Assembly: GCA_025923195.1 (NCBI GenBank)
Contig: JAICGJ010000003.1
Span: 1 to 64,000 of the forward strand
DNA from: Chryseolinea sp.
Lineage (GTDB): Bacteria > Bacteroidota > Bacteroidia > Cytophagales > Cyclobacteriaceae
DNA length: 64,000 bases
Reading direction: 5' to 3'
Shown here: one piece after another, positions 19,476 to 28,368 of the stretch
How the letters are laid out: each line of letters opens with the position of its first letter
Position numbering within the stretch: position 1 is the stretch's first letter
Translations under genes and position numbers: made by a program
Notes under the pieces: generated by a model
The model's database searches: none
What the model was told of the DNA's origin: nothing
Seen by the model: only the letters and a program-made list of their open reading frames with translations

Positions 19476-22148
19476 ATGAAAACCAATTCTGACAGACGAG
19501 CATTTCTAAAAAAAATCGGGGTAGGTAGTGTAGCGGCGACGACATTGCCCACGGTAGTATTGGCAGAAGAGCTACAAGCGGTAGCCGTAGCTAAGAAAAA
19601 TAATGCGCCGAAATTAAAGGCTGCCCGTGATTACAATGCCATTTATACCGGCGAATATTTGAGACGTATTGCGTTTCCGATTGGTGGTTTGGGCGCCGGC
19701 ATGTTTTGCATGGAGGGAAATGGCGCCATCTCCCACATGTCGATAAGAAGCAAGCCAGAAGTGTTCAATGAGCCTGGCATGTTTGGGGCTATTTCAATAA
19801 AGGGCTTGAGAAGTGGAGCGAAGATCGTTGAGGGCCCCGTTCCTGATTGGAAACGTTTCGGCCAGCCAAACACGGGCAACGGCGCAGGGGGTTCTATATT
19901 TGGATTACCTAGATTTGATCAGGCTTCGTTCCTTACAAGGTTTCCCTTTGCGACCATTACCCTCGAAGAAAAGGATTACCCTCTTCGTGCTGAACTAACA
20001 GGCTGGAGTCCGTTTATACCCACTGATGCTGACAATTCCAGTTTACCCGCGGGTGCGCTCGAATATAAATTCCGAAATACCAGTAGTCAGACAGTTGATT
20101 GTGTGTTTTCATTTCACAGTAAGAACTTTCTGAAGCCTAAAGACATCGATACGCAAAAAATAAAGCTTGGCAAGAATTCTATTAAATCTCGGCCCAACGG
20201 ATTCATTCTTGCGCAATTTCCATCAGAAAACCGTCCTTTTGATGAAGGCGATTTCAGTATTTTTTCCGATTCCGAGGGAGTAGTAGTAGACCATTGCTGG
20301 TTTCGGGGTGGTTGGTTCGACCCCTTGACGATGGCTTGGGAGTCGATCAGAAAAAGTGAAGCAAAAAAATCAGATCCCGTTGAATCAGATGCACCTGGCG
20401 CGTCTTTTTACATTCCATTTCAACTCGCTGCAGGGGCAGAGAAAGTAATAAAAGTTATGATGGGTTGGTACATTCCTGTTTCTGACACCCGGCATGGAGG
20501 GGACGCCAAGGAAGAGGACAAGTGCGATGCAACCTCGGGCTGTTGTCCGACATCGGCTCATCTGGGAACCACCGTCGCCGATGAAACTTATACAATCGGC
20601 AAATATAAGCCCTGGTACAGCAACCGCTTTAAAAATGTTAATGAAGTGACTGACTATTGGTCAAAAAATTACAATGACCTTCATCAGAAATCAAAATTGT
20701 TCAGCGATGCTTTTTACAGAAGCACACTTCCGGCAGAAGTAACGGAGGCGATAGCTGCTAACCTTACGATTCTGAAGTCACCCACAGTGATGCGTCAATT
20801 CGACGGAAGGTTGTGGAGTTACGAAGGCTGCGGCGATAATTGGGGATGCTGTCACGGGTCCTGTACGCACGTATGGAACTATGCGCAAGCAATTCCCCAT
20901 CTGTTTCCCGCACTGGAAAGGACACTTAGACACACGGAATTCTGTGAAAGTCAAAACAAGAATGGGCATCAAACCTTTCGCGCGGCATTACCTATCCGGC
21001 CCGTCGATCACGAATTTTATGCCGCTGCTGACGGGCAGCTTGGGGGTATTATGAAAGTCTATCGCGACTGGCGGATTCATGGTGACGATGAATGGTTGAG
21101 GAAAATGTATCCTATGGTAAAGAAAAGTTTGGACTACTGCATAGCCACATGGGATCCAAAAAACAAAGGCGTAATTGAAGAGCCTCATCATAACACCTAT
21201 GATATTGAATTCTGGGGACCAGATGGAATGTGTACTAGCTTTTATCTTGGCGCTTTGACGGCGATTATTCAAATAGGTAAGTTTCTCAAAAAAACCAAGG
21301 ATGTCGCCGTGTATCAGAAGCTGCTGGAAAAAGGGAAGAAGATCATTGAAAGCGAGCTTTATAATGGGGAATACTTTTACCAGAAAATCCAAGTTACCGG
21401 GTTGAATGCTCCCAATCCGATAGAAGCGTCAAAGAAATCCATGGGAGGTGAATACTCTGAGGAAGCGCGGCAATTACTGGAAAAGGAGGGGCCGAAATAC
21501 CAGTATGGCACCGGTTGTTTGTCCGATGGCGTGTTGGGAGCATGGATCGCCAAAGTCTCCGGCCTGGATGACCCATTTGATTCCAACAAAATTACGAGTC
21601 ACCTCGTGGCGGTTCACAAGTATAATTTTAAGACTGATTTAAGTGAACATGCAAACCCGCAACGGCCATCCTTTGCGTTGGGCAATGAAGGAGGACTACT
21701 CCTATGTTCATGGCCAAAAGATGGAAAACTGTCCTTGCCGTTTGTCTACAGCGATGAGGTATGGACTGGTATCGAATACCAGGTAGCATCGCATTTGATG
21801 TTTATGGGAAAGGTTAAAGAAGGCCTGGAAATAGTTCGCGCATGCCGTGACCGTTACGACGGCCGGGTAAGAAATCCGTTCAATGAATACGAGTGCGGAC
21901 ATTGGTATGCGCGCGCACTTTCCAGCTACGGGTTACTACAAGGATTAACAGGTGTCAGATTTGATGCTGTTAACAAAATGCTGTTTGTCGATTCACGGGT
22001 GGGTGATTTTACTTCCTTCTTATCGACCGATACCGGCTTTGGAACAGTAAGTCTCGACAATGGAAAAGTGAATGTTCAGGTGGCATTCGGGACTATTCCA
22101 ATCCAAAAAATAAACCTGGCTGGAAAGATCTCTGAGTATAAGGCATAG
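19476..22148 (+). CDS. GH116-family (non-lysosomal glucosylceramidase-like) glycosidase with Tat signal
   Basis: Start revised to 19476 (MKTNSDRRAFLKKIGVGSVAATTLPTVVLA); DUF608/GH116 motifs 'PIGGLGAGMFCMEGNGAISHMSI', 'CHGSCTHVWNYAQAIPHLFPALERTLR'. Confidence 0.9.
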   Translation: MKTNSDRRAFLKKIGVGSVAATTLPTVVLAEELQAVAVAKKNNAPKLKAARDYNAIYTGEYLRRIAFPIGGLGAGMFCMEGNGAISHMSIRSKPEVFNEPGMFGAISIKGLRSGAKIVEGPVPDWKRFGQPNTGNGAGGSIFGLPRFDQASFLTRFPFATITLEEKDYPLRAELTGWSPFIPTDADNSSLPAGALEYKFRNTSSQTVDCVFSFHSKNFLKPKDIDTQKIKLGKNSIKSRPNGFILAQFPSENRPFDEGDFSIFSDSEGVVVDHCWFRGGWFDPLTMAWESIRKSEAKKSDPVESDAPGASFYIPFQLAAGAEKVIKVMMGWYIPVSDTRHGGDAKEEDKCDATSGCCPTSAHLGTTVADETYTIGKYKPWYSNRFKNVNEVTDYWSKNYNDLHQKSKLFSDAFYRSTLPAEVTEAIAANLTILKSPTVMRQFDGRLWSYEGCGDNWGCCHGSCTHVWNYAQAIPHLFPALERTLRHTEFCESQNKNGHQTFRAALPIRPVDHEFYAAADGQLGGIMKVYRDWRIHGDDEWLRKMYPMVKKSLDYCIATWDPKNKGVIEEPHHNTYDIEFWGPDGMCTSFYLGALTAIIQIGKFLKKTKDVAVYQKLLEKGKKIIESELYNGEYFYQKIQVTGLNAPNPIEASKKSMGGEYSEEARQLLEKEGPKYQYGTGCLSDGVLGAWIAKVSGLDDPFDSNKITSHLVAVHKYNFKTDLSEHANPQRPSFALGNEGGLLLCSWPKDGKLSLPFVYSDEVWTGIEYQVASHLMFMGKVKEGLEIVRACRDRYDGRVRNPFNEYECGHWYARALSSYGLLQGLTGVRFDAVNKMLFVDSRVGDFTSFLSTDTGFGTVSLDNGKVNVQVAFGTIPIQKINLAGKISEYKA

Positions 22149-22518
22149 AGAAAAGATTACTCGACGGCCATCGGGCGCACCGATTCACGTTCTGCAGGGC
22201 GGACCCCATTGGATTTGACAAGCTTCCGTGTGCATTGCGCTTTATTAATGCGATTTGCGACCTTTCGACCATTTTTCGATAGTCTTCACGTTAATTTAGA
22301 TCAACGTTCCCAGAACACGCAATCTGTTCTTTGCTCGATTAAAAAAGGGAAAACACCAGATTAAAAACTGCGGTGCCAGAATAAAAGTGTACCTTTACAA
22401 GAATTCAATTCCACGCCTTCCAATTGATTGCTTTCTCCGATTGAGTGGATAAGATGATTCTCCTTGGATCTTTTGATTTGAATATACAGGAGGTAATCCA
22501 TTCAAAAAAGAATATTTC

Positions 22519-23382
22519 GTGCGACAGCTCAAGATAATTAAGCAAATTACAAATCGGGAAAGTCAGTCCCTTGACAAGTATTTACAAGAAATCGGCAAGG
22601 TAGATCTAATCACTTCTGATGAGGAAGTGCAACTTGCTATCCGGATCAGATCTGGCGATGAAATTGCTATCCAAAAGCTAACAAAGGCGAATTTAAGATT
22701 TGTCGTTTCAGTAGCTAAGCAATATCAAAACAATGGTTTGTCGTTGGGAGACCTGATCAATGAAGGAAATCTCGGATTAATAAAGGCCGCTTCGAGGTTT
22801 GATGAGACGAGGGGCTTCAAGTTCATCTCTTATGCCGTTTGGTGGATACGCCAATCCATTTTGCAAGCACTCGCAGAGCAATCGAGAATCGTAAGATTAC
22901 CATTAAATCGCGTAAGCTCTTTGAACAAGCTATCAAGGACGTTTTCGGAGCTTGAACAGAAATATCAACGCGATCCCTCTTATGAAGAATTAAGCAATAC
23001 CCTGGGCGTGAGTGAAGAAGAGGTCATGCTTACCTATAAGATATCCGGCAGGCATTTTTCACTTGATGCACCATTTGTGCAAGGTGAAGAAAATAGTTTG
23101 CTTGATACGCTGACAAATGAGGGTGACGCAACACCAGAGTCAAATCTGCTCCGGGATTCACTACAAGGTGAAGTGTCACGCGCCTTAGCTACGCTGACGG
23201 CAAGAGAATCGGACGTAATCTGTTATTATTACGGTCTGATGGGCGTGGAAAGTCTAACCCTTGAAGAAATTGGCGAAAAATTCAACATCACAAGGGAAAG
23301 GGTCCGACAAATTAAGGAAAAGGCTACCAACCGGCTGAGGCACGCATCCAGAAGCCGGGTCCTGCGATCCTATCTCGGATAG
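22519..23382 (+). CDS. rpoD: RNA polymerase sigma-70 factor, RpoD/SigA-type (GTG start)
   Basis: 287 aa [30 protein letters not shown]..., regions 1.2, 2 and 4 present ([56 protein letters not shown]). Whether it is the principal sigma factor or a paralog cannot be told from the window. Confidence 0.93.
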   Translation: MRQLKIIKQITNRESQSLDKYLQEIGKVDLITSDEEVQLAIRIRSGDEIAIQKLTKANLRFVVSVAKQYQNNGLSLGDLINEGNLGLIKAASRFDETRGFKFISYAVWWIRQSILQALAEQSRIVRLPLNRVSSLNKLSRTFSELEQKYQRDPSYEELSNTLGVSEEEVMLTYKISGRHFSLDAPFVQGEENSLLDTLTNEGDATPESNLLRDSLQGEVSRALATLTARESDVICYYYGLMGVESLTLEEIGEKFNITRERVRQIKEKATNRLRHASRSRVLRSYLG

Positions 23383-23624
23383 ATTGAATAATAAAAACAT
23401 ATTTCTTAGGTTGGGCTCACCAGGATTGTTATATTTGCATCGCATTTAAGAATCAGTGCTTCGACATTTTCCTGCCTCAAGATTTGTTAGGAACACCTCC
23501 TTAATTTAATAACCTTCTAGAATAGTTGTCCTGTTTGCGACAACGAATAGATACGTTTATTGCAGTCTTTGTGCGAAAATTCAAGCGAAGACTTACAAAC
23601 TAGTTTTTTTTAATTTAAATAATA

Positions 23625-23819
23625 ATGCAAGGAACAGTAAAGTTTTTTAATGAAGCCAAAGGATTTGGATTCATTAAACCCACAAATTCGAACACGGACA
23701 TTTTTGTTCATTCTTCAGGTCTTATCGACGAGATTCGTGAAAACGATAAAGTTGAATATGAAGAAGAAAGAGGAAAAAAAGGTATGAATGCAGTTAATGT
23801 CAAGTTGCTTGACAACTAG
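23625..23819 (+). CDS. cold shock protein (CSD family)
   Basis: 64 aa MQGTVKFFNEAKGFGFIKPTNSNTDIFVHSSGL with RNP1/RNP2. Confidence 0.96.
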   Translation: MQGTVKFFNEAKGFGFIKPTNSNTDIFVHSSGLIDEIRENDKVEYEEERGKKGMNAVNVKLLDN

Positions 23820-23848
23820 AAATAGTTCATTCTAATTGTAACGTCATG

Positions 23849-23877
23849 AAGAACCACCTGAAAGTGGTTCTTTTTTT
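23849..23877 (+). terminator. intrinsic terminator of the cold shock gene
   Basis: AAGAACCAC-ctgaaa-GTGGTTCTT perfect 9-bp stem followed by a T run. Confidence 0.9.
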
Positions 23878-23895
23878 GTGTCTATGTCTGAAATT

Positions 23896-25017
23896 TTAAC
23901 TACTTCGCAGGACTTCTCTCATCTTGCTTCTATAGCTTTTGACAAAACGAGCTTGTGATAATATCGGAAATGTGGCAAAGAATAAGCAAACGCCCGCGCA
24001 AATGAACGTGTGCGTTATGTTTGCAAAAAAGACTCCAGAGGAATAAATGCCCAGAATCAATATAACGGAATAAGGAAGGGAGCATGCCAGAATATTCATC
24101 GCGAATTCGAGATCAAATATTCTACTTTTATCCGGTACCTCTGATTTACGTTCAAGCTCCCCAATAGATGCCATATGCGCAAAGGGCCAAAAGCTGCAAG
24201 CACTTTGTGGAAAGACGACAATTAAAAGTGCGATAGCTAGATCCTGAACGGGCAATATCGCCAATAGAATACTGCTCAATAAAAACGCGATACCTGATCG
24301 GAAAAACAGAAATGATAGGATGATTTTTGCCTGGTGGCGGGTTAATTTCATTGAAATGCCGATAAACAATAAAACCAGAGGCGTCATCATAACACTTAGG
24401 CGATCCACATTCGTAGTGATAAAACCTGGAAGGGACTCAAAGCTCAGTCCCAGTGACAGCATTAAAATAGCCGTTGCAATCACAAGGTTAACAGGTTCTT
24501 CAACCAAGGCTTTCAACAGGTCTTTCACCTTTGATGAGGTTCTGCGTTCAGTCATGGAGTGATTGTTAAAATACCATTTCATTGCGACGAGATAAGCGAT
24601 GATCAGAACAAAAACCTTATTGCCAATGTCGCCCAAGGCGGCCATAGCAAAGGGAGTTTCACCACTGTATTCGAGGATAAAAGGGAAACAAGACAGGCCG
24701 GGTGCAAGGGACGGTAACAGCAATGTCGCTGCGCGATATTGGGACAAGGGGACATTAAAAAGGGATTGAAGCGGCAACTTATCGACCAAAGCATACAGAA
24801 TTAAGTTAAAGCCCAGGGCGAGTAGGGGAATAAATATCATGGAGGGTTCAAATTCAATTTTTAGTAGCGCAATGAAAATCGTCGCAGGAAGCGCTAAACT
24901 TAGAATGAGCGTCTTGATTCCCTCCTTCTGATCCTTACTCTTGATCTTGTTTCGAAGCAGAAAGCCGATAACAATCATCAGTAATAATGAAAGTGTTTTG
25001 ATGACAGCGGAATTCAT
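23896..25017 (-). CDS. AEC-family (auxin efflux carrier-like) transporter
   Basis: 373 aa hydrophobic protein with about 10 TM segments; 'LALPATIFIALL' and 'VFPQSACSFWPFAH' consistent with the family. Confidence 0.75.
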   Translation of the reverse strand: MNSAVIKTLSLLLMIVIGFLLRNKIKSKDQKEGIKTLILSLALPATIFIALLKIEFEPSMIFIPLLALGFNLILYALVDKLPLQSLFNVPLSQYRAATLLLPSLAPGLSCFPFILEYSGETPFAMAALGDIGNKVFVLIIAYLVAMKWYFNNHSMTERRTSSKVKDLLKALVEEPVNLVIATAILMLSLGLSFESLPGFITTNVDRLSVMMTPLVLLFIGISMKLTRHQAKIILSFLFFRSGIAFLLSSILLAILPVQDLAIALLIVVFPQSACSFWPFAHMASIGELERKSEVPDKSRIFDLEFAMNILACSLPYSVILILGIYSSGVFFANITHTFICAGVCLFFATFPILSQARFVKSYRSKMREVLRSS

Positions 25018-25145
25018 TGATGGGGTTTAAGAAATTTGGACATGGTTAGAGTTGCTGCATAGGTTGCAGGTGCAAAGACTACCAGCCGGAGCAGCTTATG
25101 CCTTTGCAACCTGCAGATTATTACAGGAAATCTTCCTGTACTTTA

Positions 25146-26327
25146 TTATGCAATCTGGAGAAACGCTTCCTCGAACACCTTCATTTCATCCATGAGTCCG
25201 ATGCTCACGCGACACCAATTCTTGTCGTTGAATTTCCAAAATCGCACGCTGACGCCACGGTTCATCATTTCCTCCACGAATTTTTTCCCGTCAGTCTTGA
25301 TCGGGAATAGTACAAAGTTGGTAGAGGAGGGAATGTATTCATAGCCCTGTTTTTTCAATATCTTATACAAGTATTCCTTTGACTCCGTCGTTTTTTTCAG
25401 AGCTTCATGAAGAAATTCGGCATCTTGATAACTCGCTAGCGCTGCGCTTCCTGAAGTTGCTGAAATCGACCGGCCACCTTTTGAATAAGGTTTCAGCGCT
25501 TCCAGCATTGCCGTCTGCGCCACCATGTATCCTACTCTCAAGCCAGCAAACCCGTATAACTTCGAAAACGTGCGTGCAACCATCACGTTGCTACCTTTGC
25601 GCACACATTCCATTACAGATGCGTCTTTAGGGTTGTCCAAGTAATCAATGTAGGCTTCATCTACAAAGACAGGTACGCGCTTTGAAACTCGCTCGCAAAA
25701 AGACTTTAACTTAGTTGAATCGACCGTTGTCCCCGTCGGGTTGTTGGGATTGCACACGTACATCAGCACAGTCTTTTCGTCAATGGCTTTTTCCATAGCG
25801 TCGAGATCAAGTTTGTAATCTGATGTCAGTGGAACTTTTTTCCAGGTCGTGCTGAAATATTCAGACATGTCCTGGGGTATGTTGCCGTAAGTTGGATCAC
25901 CGCTGACAAGGTTTCCACCCATTTTTCCAAAATATGCCACTGCGGCCTGCAGCAATGGACCTGAACCTGCTCCCAGCATGACGTTTTCAGCCTTTAGTTG
26001 TTCATACTCAGCGATCTTCTCAGCCAAAGTCTGTAATGTCTTCATGGGGTACTGATAGCTTTTGTCAATGGCTTCGATCAGAGCCTTCTTGGCTTTCTCC
26101 GATGGACCAAAAGGATTTTCGTTGGCGGAGAGACGGGCCTTGATATCGGCCATCGCTTGACGTCGGATCATCTCTCCTGACATCGTTTCGGTTGTGCCAA
26201 TATATTTTGAATGCGATGATGATGATGCGAACGCATCGCTTAGGCTACCGGAAAGGAAGGCAAGTGATCCGGTTACGAGCGTACTGTTCTTGATCCATTG
26301 GCGTCTGTTGAGTGTTCTTGTTGCCAT
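25146..26327 (-). CDS. Tat-exported PLP-dependent aminotransferase, histidinol-phosphate aminotransferase-like
   Basis: N-terminus MATRTLNRRQWIKNSTLVTGSLAFLSGSLSDAFA; fold I motifs 'RLSANENPFGPS', 'YVCNPNNPTGT', 'FVDEAYIDY', PLP-Lys region 'RTFSKLYGFAGLRVGY'. Confidence 0.9.
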   Translation of the reverse strand: MATRTLNRRQWIKNSTLVTGSLAFLSGSLSDAFASSSSHSKYIGTTETMSGEMIRRQAMADIKARLSANENPFGPSEKAKKALIEAIDKSYQYPMKTLQTLAEKIAEYEQLKAENVMLGAGSGPLLQAAVAYFGKMGGNLVSGDPTYGNIPQDMSEYFSTTWKKVPLTSDYKLDLDAMEKAIDEKTVLMYVCNPNNPTGTTVDSTKLKSFCERVSKRVPVFVDEAYIDYLDNPKDASVMECVRKGSNVMVARTFSKLYGFAGLRVGYMVAQTAMLEALKPYSKGGRSISATSGSAALASYQDAEFLHEALKKTTESKEYLYKILKKQGYEYIPSSTNFVLFPIKTDGKKFVEEMMNRGVSVRFWKFNDKNWCRVSIGLMDEMKVFEEAFLQIA

Positions 26328-26390
26328 GTTTTTGGGGTTTTAGTCTTGTTCAATCTTTAAAATTGTGCTTTGAATACTTATTGCGACATG

Positions 26391-26455
26391 AATAAAAAGC
26401 AACAAAATGATCTTCCGCTCACGGGTTAGGTGGAAGCGAAAAGACCATTTGTTGC
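26391..26455 (-). terminator. large imperfect hairpin terminator downstream of the susC-susD-lipoprotein genes
   Basis: Minus strand: GCAACAAATGGTCTTTTCGCTTCC...GCGGAAGATCATTTTGTTGC followed by TTTTTATT. Confidence 0.75.
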
Positions 26456-26481
26456 AATACTTTTAAGCGGTGTCAATTGAT

Positions 26482-26871
26482 CTACTTTAAGAATCTGAAA
26501 GCTGTTCCTTTGTACTCGCCAGCGTATTCGTTAGGTTTAGCACCTGTGAATGTTACCAGAAAACTACCAGTGGCATCTGTTGTGAAAACACCCATCGAAG
26601 TACTTGCAGCAAAGACCTCGACCTGGAGATCGGCTAGCGGGATGGAATCGATCCCTATGGTGTAATCAAGGATGCCACTCTTATCCAATTCATAGAAGTA
26701 AGCCGTTACCTCATTCGGGCTTGTATTTTTAATATCGAGAAGTACCGGAGAAGCGATCTTACTGATAGCCATGTCCGATTCGTCCTCACAGCTGGTTATC
26801 GTCACGATTATCATGGCGGCCAACAGAGCCATAATACAAGTTGTTCTTATTTTTGACATTCTTTCGTTCAT
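26482..26871 (-). CDS. small lipoprotein with Ig-like/DUF-type fold, co-oriented with susCD
   Basis: 129 aa; 'MALLAAMIIVTITSCEDESD' lipobox; 13 nt from the susD stop. Confidence 0.7.
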   Translation of the reverse strand: MNERMSKIRTTCIMALLAAMIIVTITSCEDESDMAISKIASPVLLDIKNTSPNEVTAYFYELDKSGILDYTIGIDSIPLADLQVEVFAASTSMGVFTTDATGSFLVTFTGAKPNEYAGEYKGTAFRFLK

Positions 26872-26883
26872 AAAATTTCTTGT

Positions 26884-28356
26884 TTAGTTTTCTACCCACC
26901 AGAGTTTTGTTTTCATGTTGTCAGGACCACCGTTCAAATCATCTGTTGACGCAACCTTTGCAGCGTTCAGGGAATATTCGGTTGACGGATACACAAGTCT
27001 GGTTGGCAACACACCGTCGTTTTGAAATTTTGCTTGCGGATCTGGTGCAGGCATAATGGGATAGCCCGTCCTGCGGAACTCAGTCCATGCTTCTATTCCT
27101 TGACCAAACAGTGCGATCCATTTTTGTGTCATTATATTCTCCTTTGACACAGGTCCTAGCTGTTCAACATATCCTGCAGGAACGGCAAGCCCATACTGAT
27201 CGAATCCAGCGGCAATTCCCTCCTGGAATAAAGCTTCAGAGTCGCCCGCAATATTGCCTTCCAGCGCCGCCTCAGCTTTGATAAACAGAAGCTCAGCATA
27301 CGTCATCAAGACTGCAGGTGACGTTGCCTGTGCGAAGATCGCCGGGTTAATTACGGCACTGTATCCTAGATACTTCGTTGCGATTTCACCAGGCAATCCG
27401 TTGGGATGACCCGAAATGACACCTCCTGAAAGACTACCGGGCACAGCATATACCTCGAGCCTGGGGTCGCTAAGGCTCTTAAGTTTATCAACTAAAGTGC
27501 TGCTGATATTCCAATCCGTGCGGCCCTGCTGAATTAGGATATCATGCCATGGATTATTAGTGGGGACAGCGCCATATTTGAGCTGCGCGATCTCGCTCTT
27601 GTCATCAATCATCGGAAAGGTCGTGGGATCATCAAGCATAGCTTGCATTTCCACTGAAGAAGAGCTTATGAGATGGGCCTGGCGATTGAGTAATTTAAAC
27701 CGAAGTGAATTAAAAAATTTCTTCCACAGGATTATCTTTCCTGAGAACATGATATCTCCTTTTATTGGCGGTCCGGCAGGATCGAGCATTTCGTTTGCAA
27801 TTCTCAGTTCTTCAATGATCCCGCCATATATAGTTTCCTGTGAATCATAAGCTGGTGAAAAGACTGGTTCGTCGGCTGTACCTGCCAGCGCCTCCGAATA
27901 TGGAACGGCTCCCCATATATCGGTAAGGAGGGAAAATGACCAGGCGCGCATTCCTCTTCCAATGCCTTCGTAATTTGCGTTAGGATCGTCTGAAGCGGGG
28001 CCGGAATTTTCAATGATCTTCTGATAGTTGATCAATCCTTCAGCATAAAATACTTCCCAATTCTTTATGTTTACCGAGGGTTGCACATTGTAGTTATCAC
28101 CTTCATTTTCATAGATATTTCTCGTCAGGTATCCGGCCCATGACATTGCATGATCGAAGTTGATCCGTTCGTTTCTAACCTTGTTGCCCCAATAGTTGTC
28201 GATGGAGGACTGCAACGCCTGGGGTAACAGGTATTGAGAACCTACTTCGAGGGGCTTATTAGGGTTCTGATTAGTCTCCTCAAAATCGTTGGTACATGAC
28301 CCCGTCACAAAAGATGCTGCCAGGGTTATGAGGTAAAGTTTTATAGATAATTTCAT
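26884..28356 (-). CDS. SusD/RagB family nutrient-binding lipoprotein
   Basis: 490 aa; 'TGSCTNDFEETNQNPN' lipobox; 'YAELLFIKAEAAL' and 'QKWIALFGQGIEAWTEFRRTGYP' SusD motifs. Confidence 0.95.
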   Translation of the reverse strand: MKLSIKLYLITLAASFVTGSCTNDFEETNQNPNKPLEVGSQYLLPQALQSSIDNYWGNKVRNERINFDHAMSWAGYLTRNIYENEGDNYNVQPSVNIKNWEVFYAEGLINYQKIIENSGPASDDPNANYEGIGRGMRAWSFSLLTDIWGAVPYSEALAGTADEPVFSPAYDSQETIYGGIIEELRIANEMLDPAGPPIKGDIMFSGKIILWKKFFNSLRFKLLNRQAHLISSSSVEMQAMLDDPTTFPMIDDKSEIAQLKYGAVPTNNPWHDILIQQGRTDWNISSTLVDKLKSLSDPRLEVYAVPGSLSGGVISGHPNGLPGEIATKYLGYSAVINPAIFAQATSPAVLMTYAELLFIKAEAALEGNIAGDSEALFQEGIAAGFDQYGLAVPAGYVEQLGPVSKENIMTQKWIALFGQGIEAWTEFRRTGYPIMPAPDPQAKFQNDGVLPTRLVYPSTEYSLNAAKVASTDDLNGGPDNMKTKLWWVEN

Positions 28357-28368
28357 AAAGAGTCCCTT

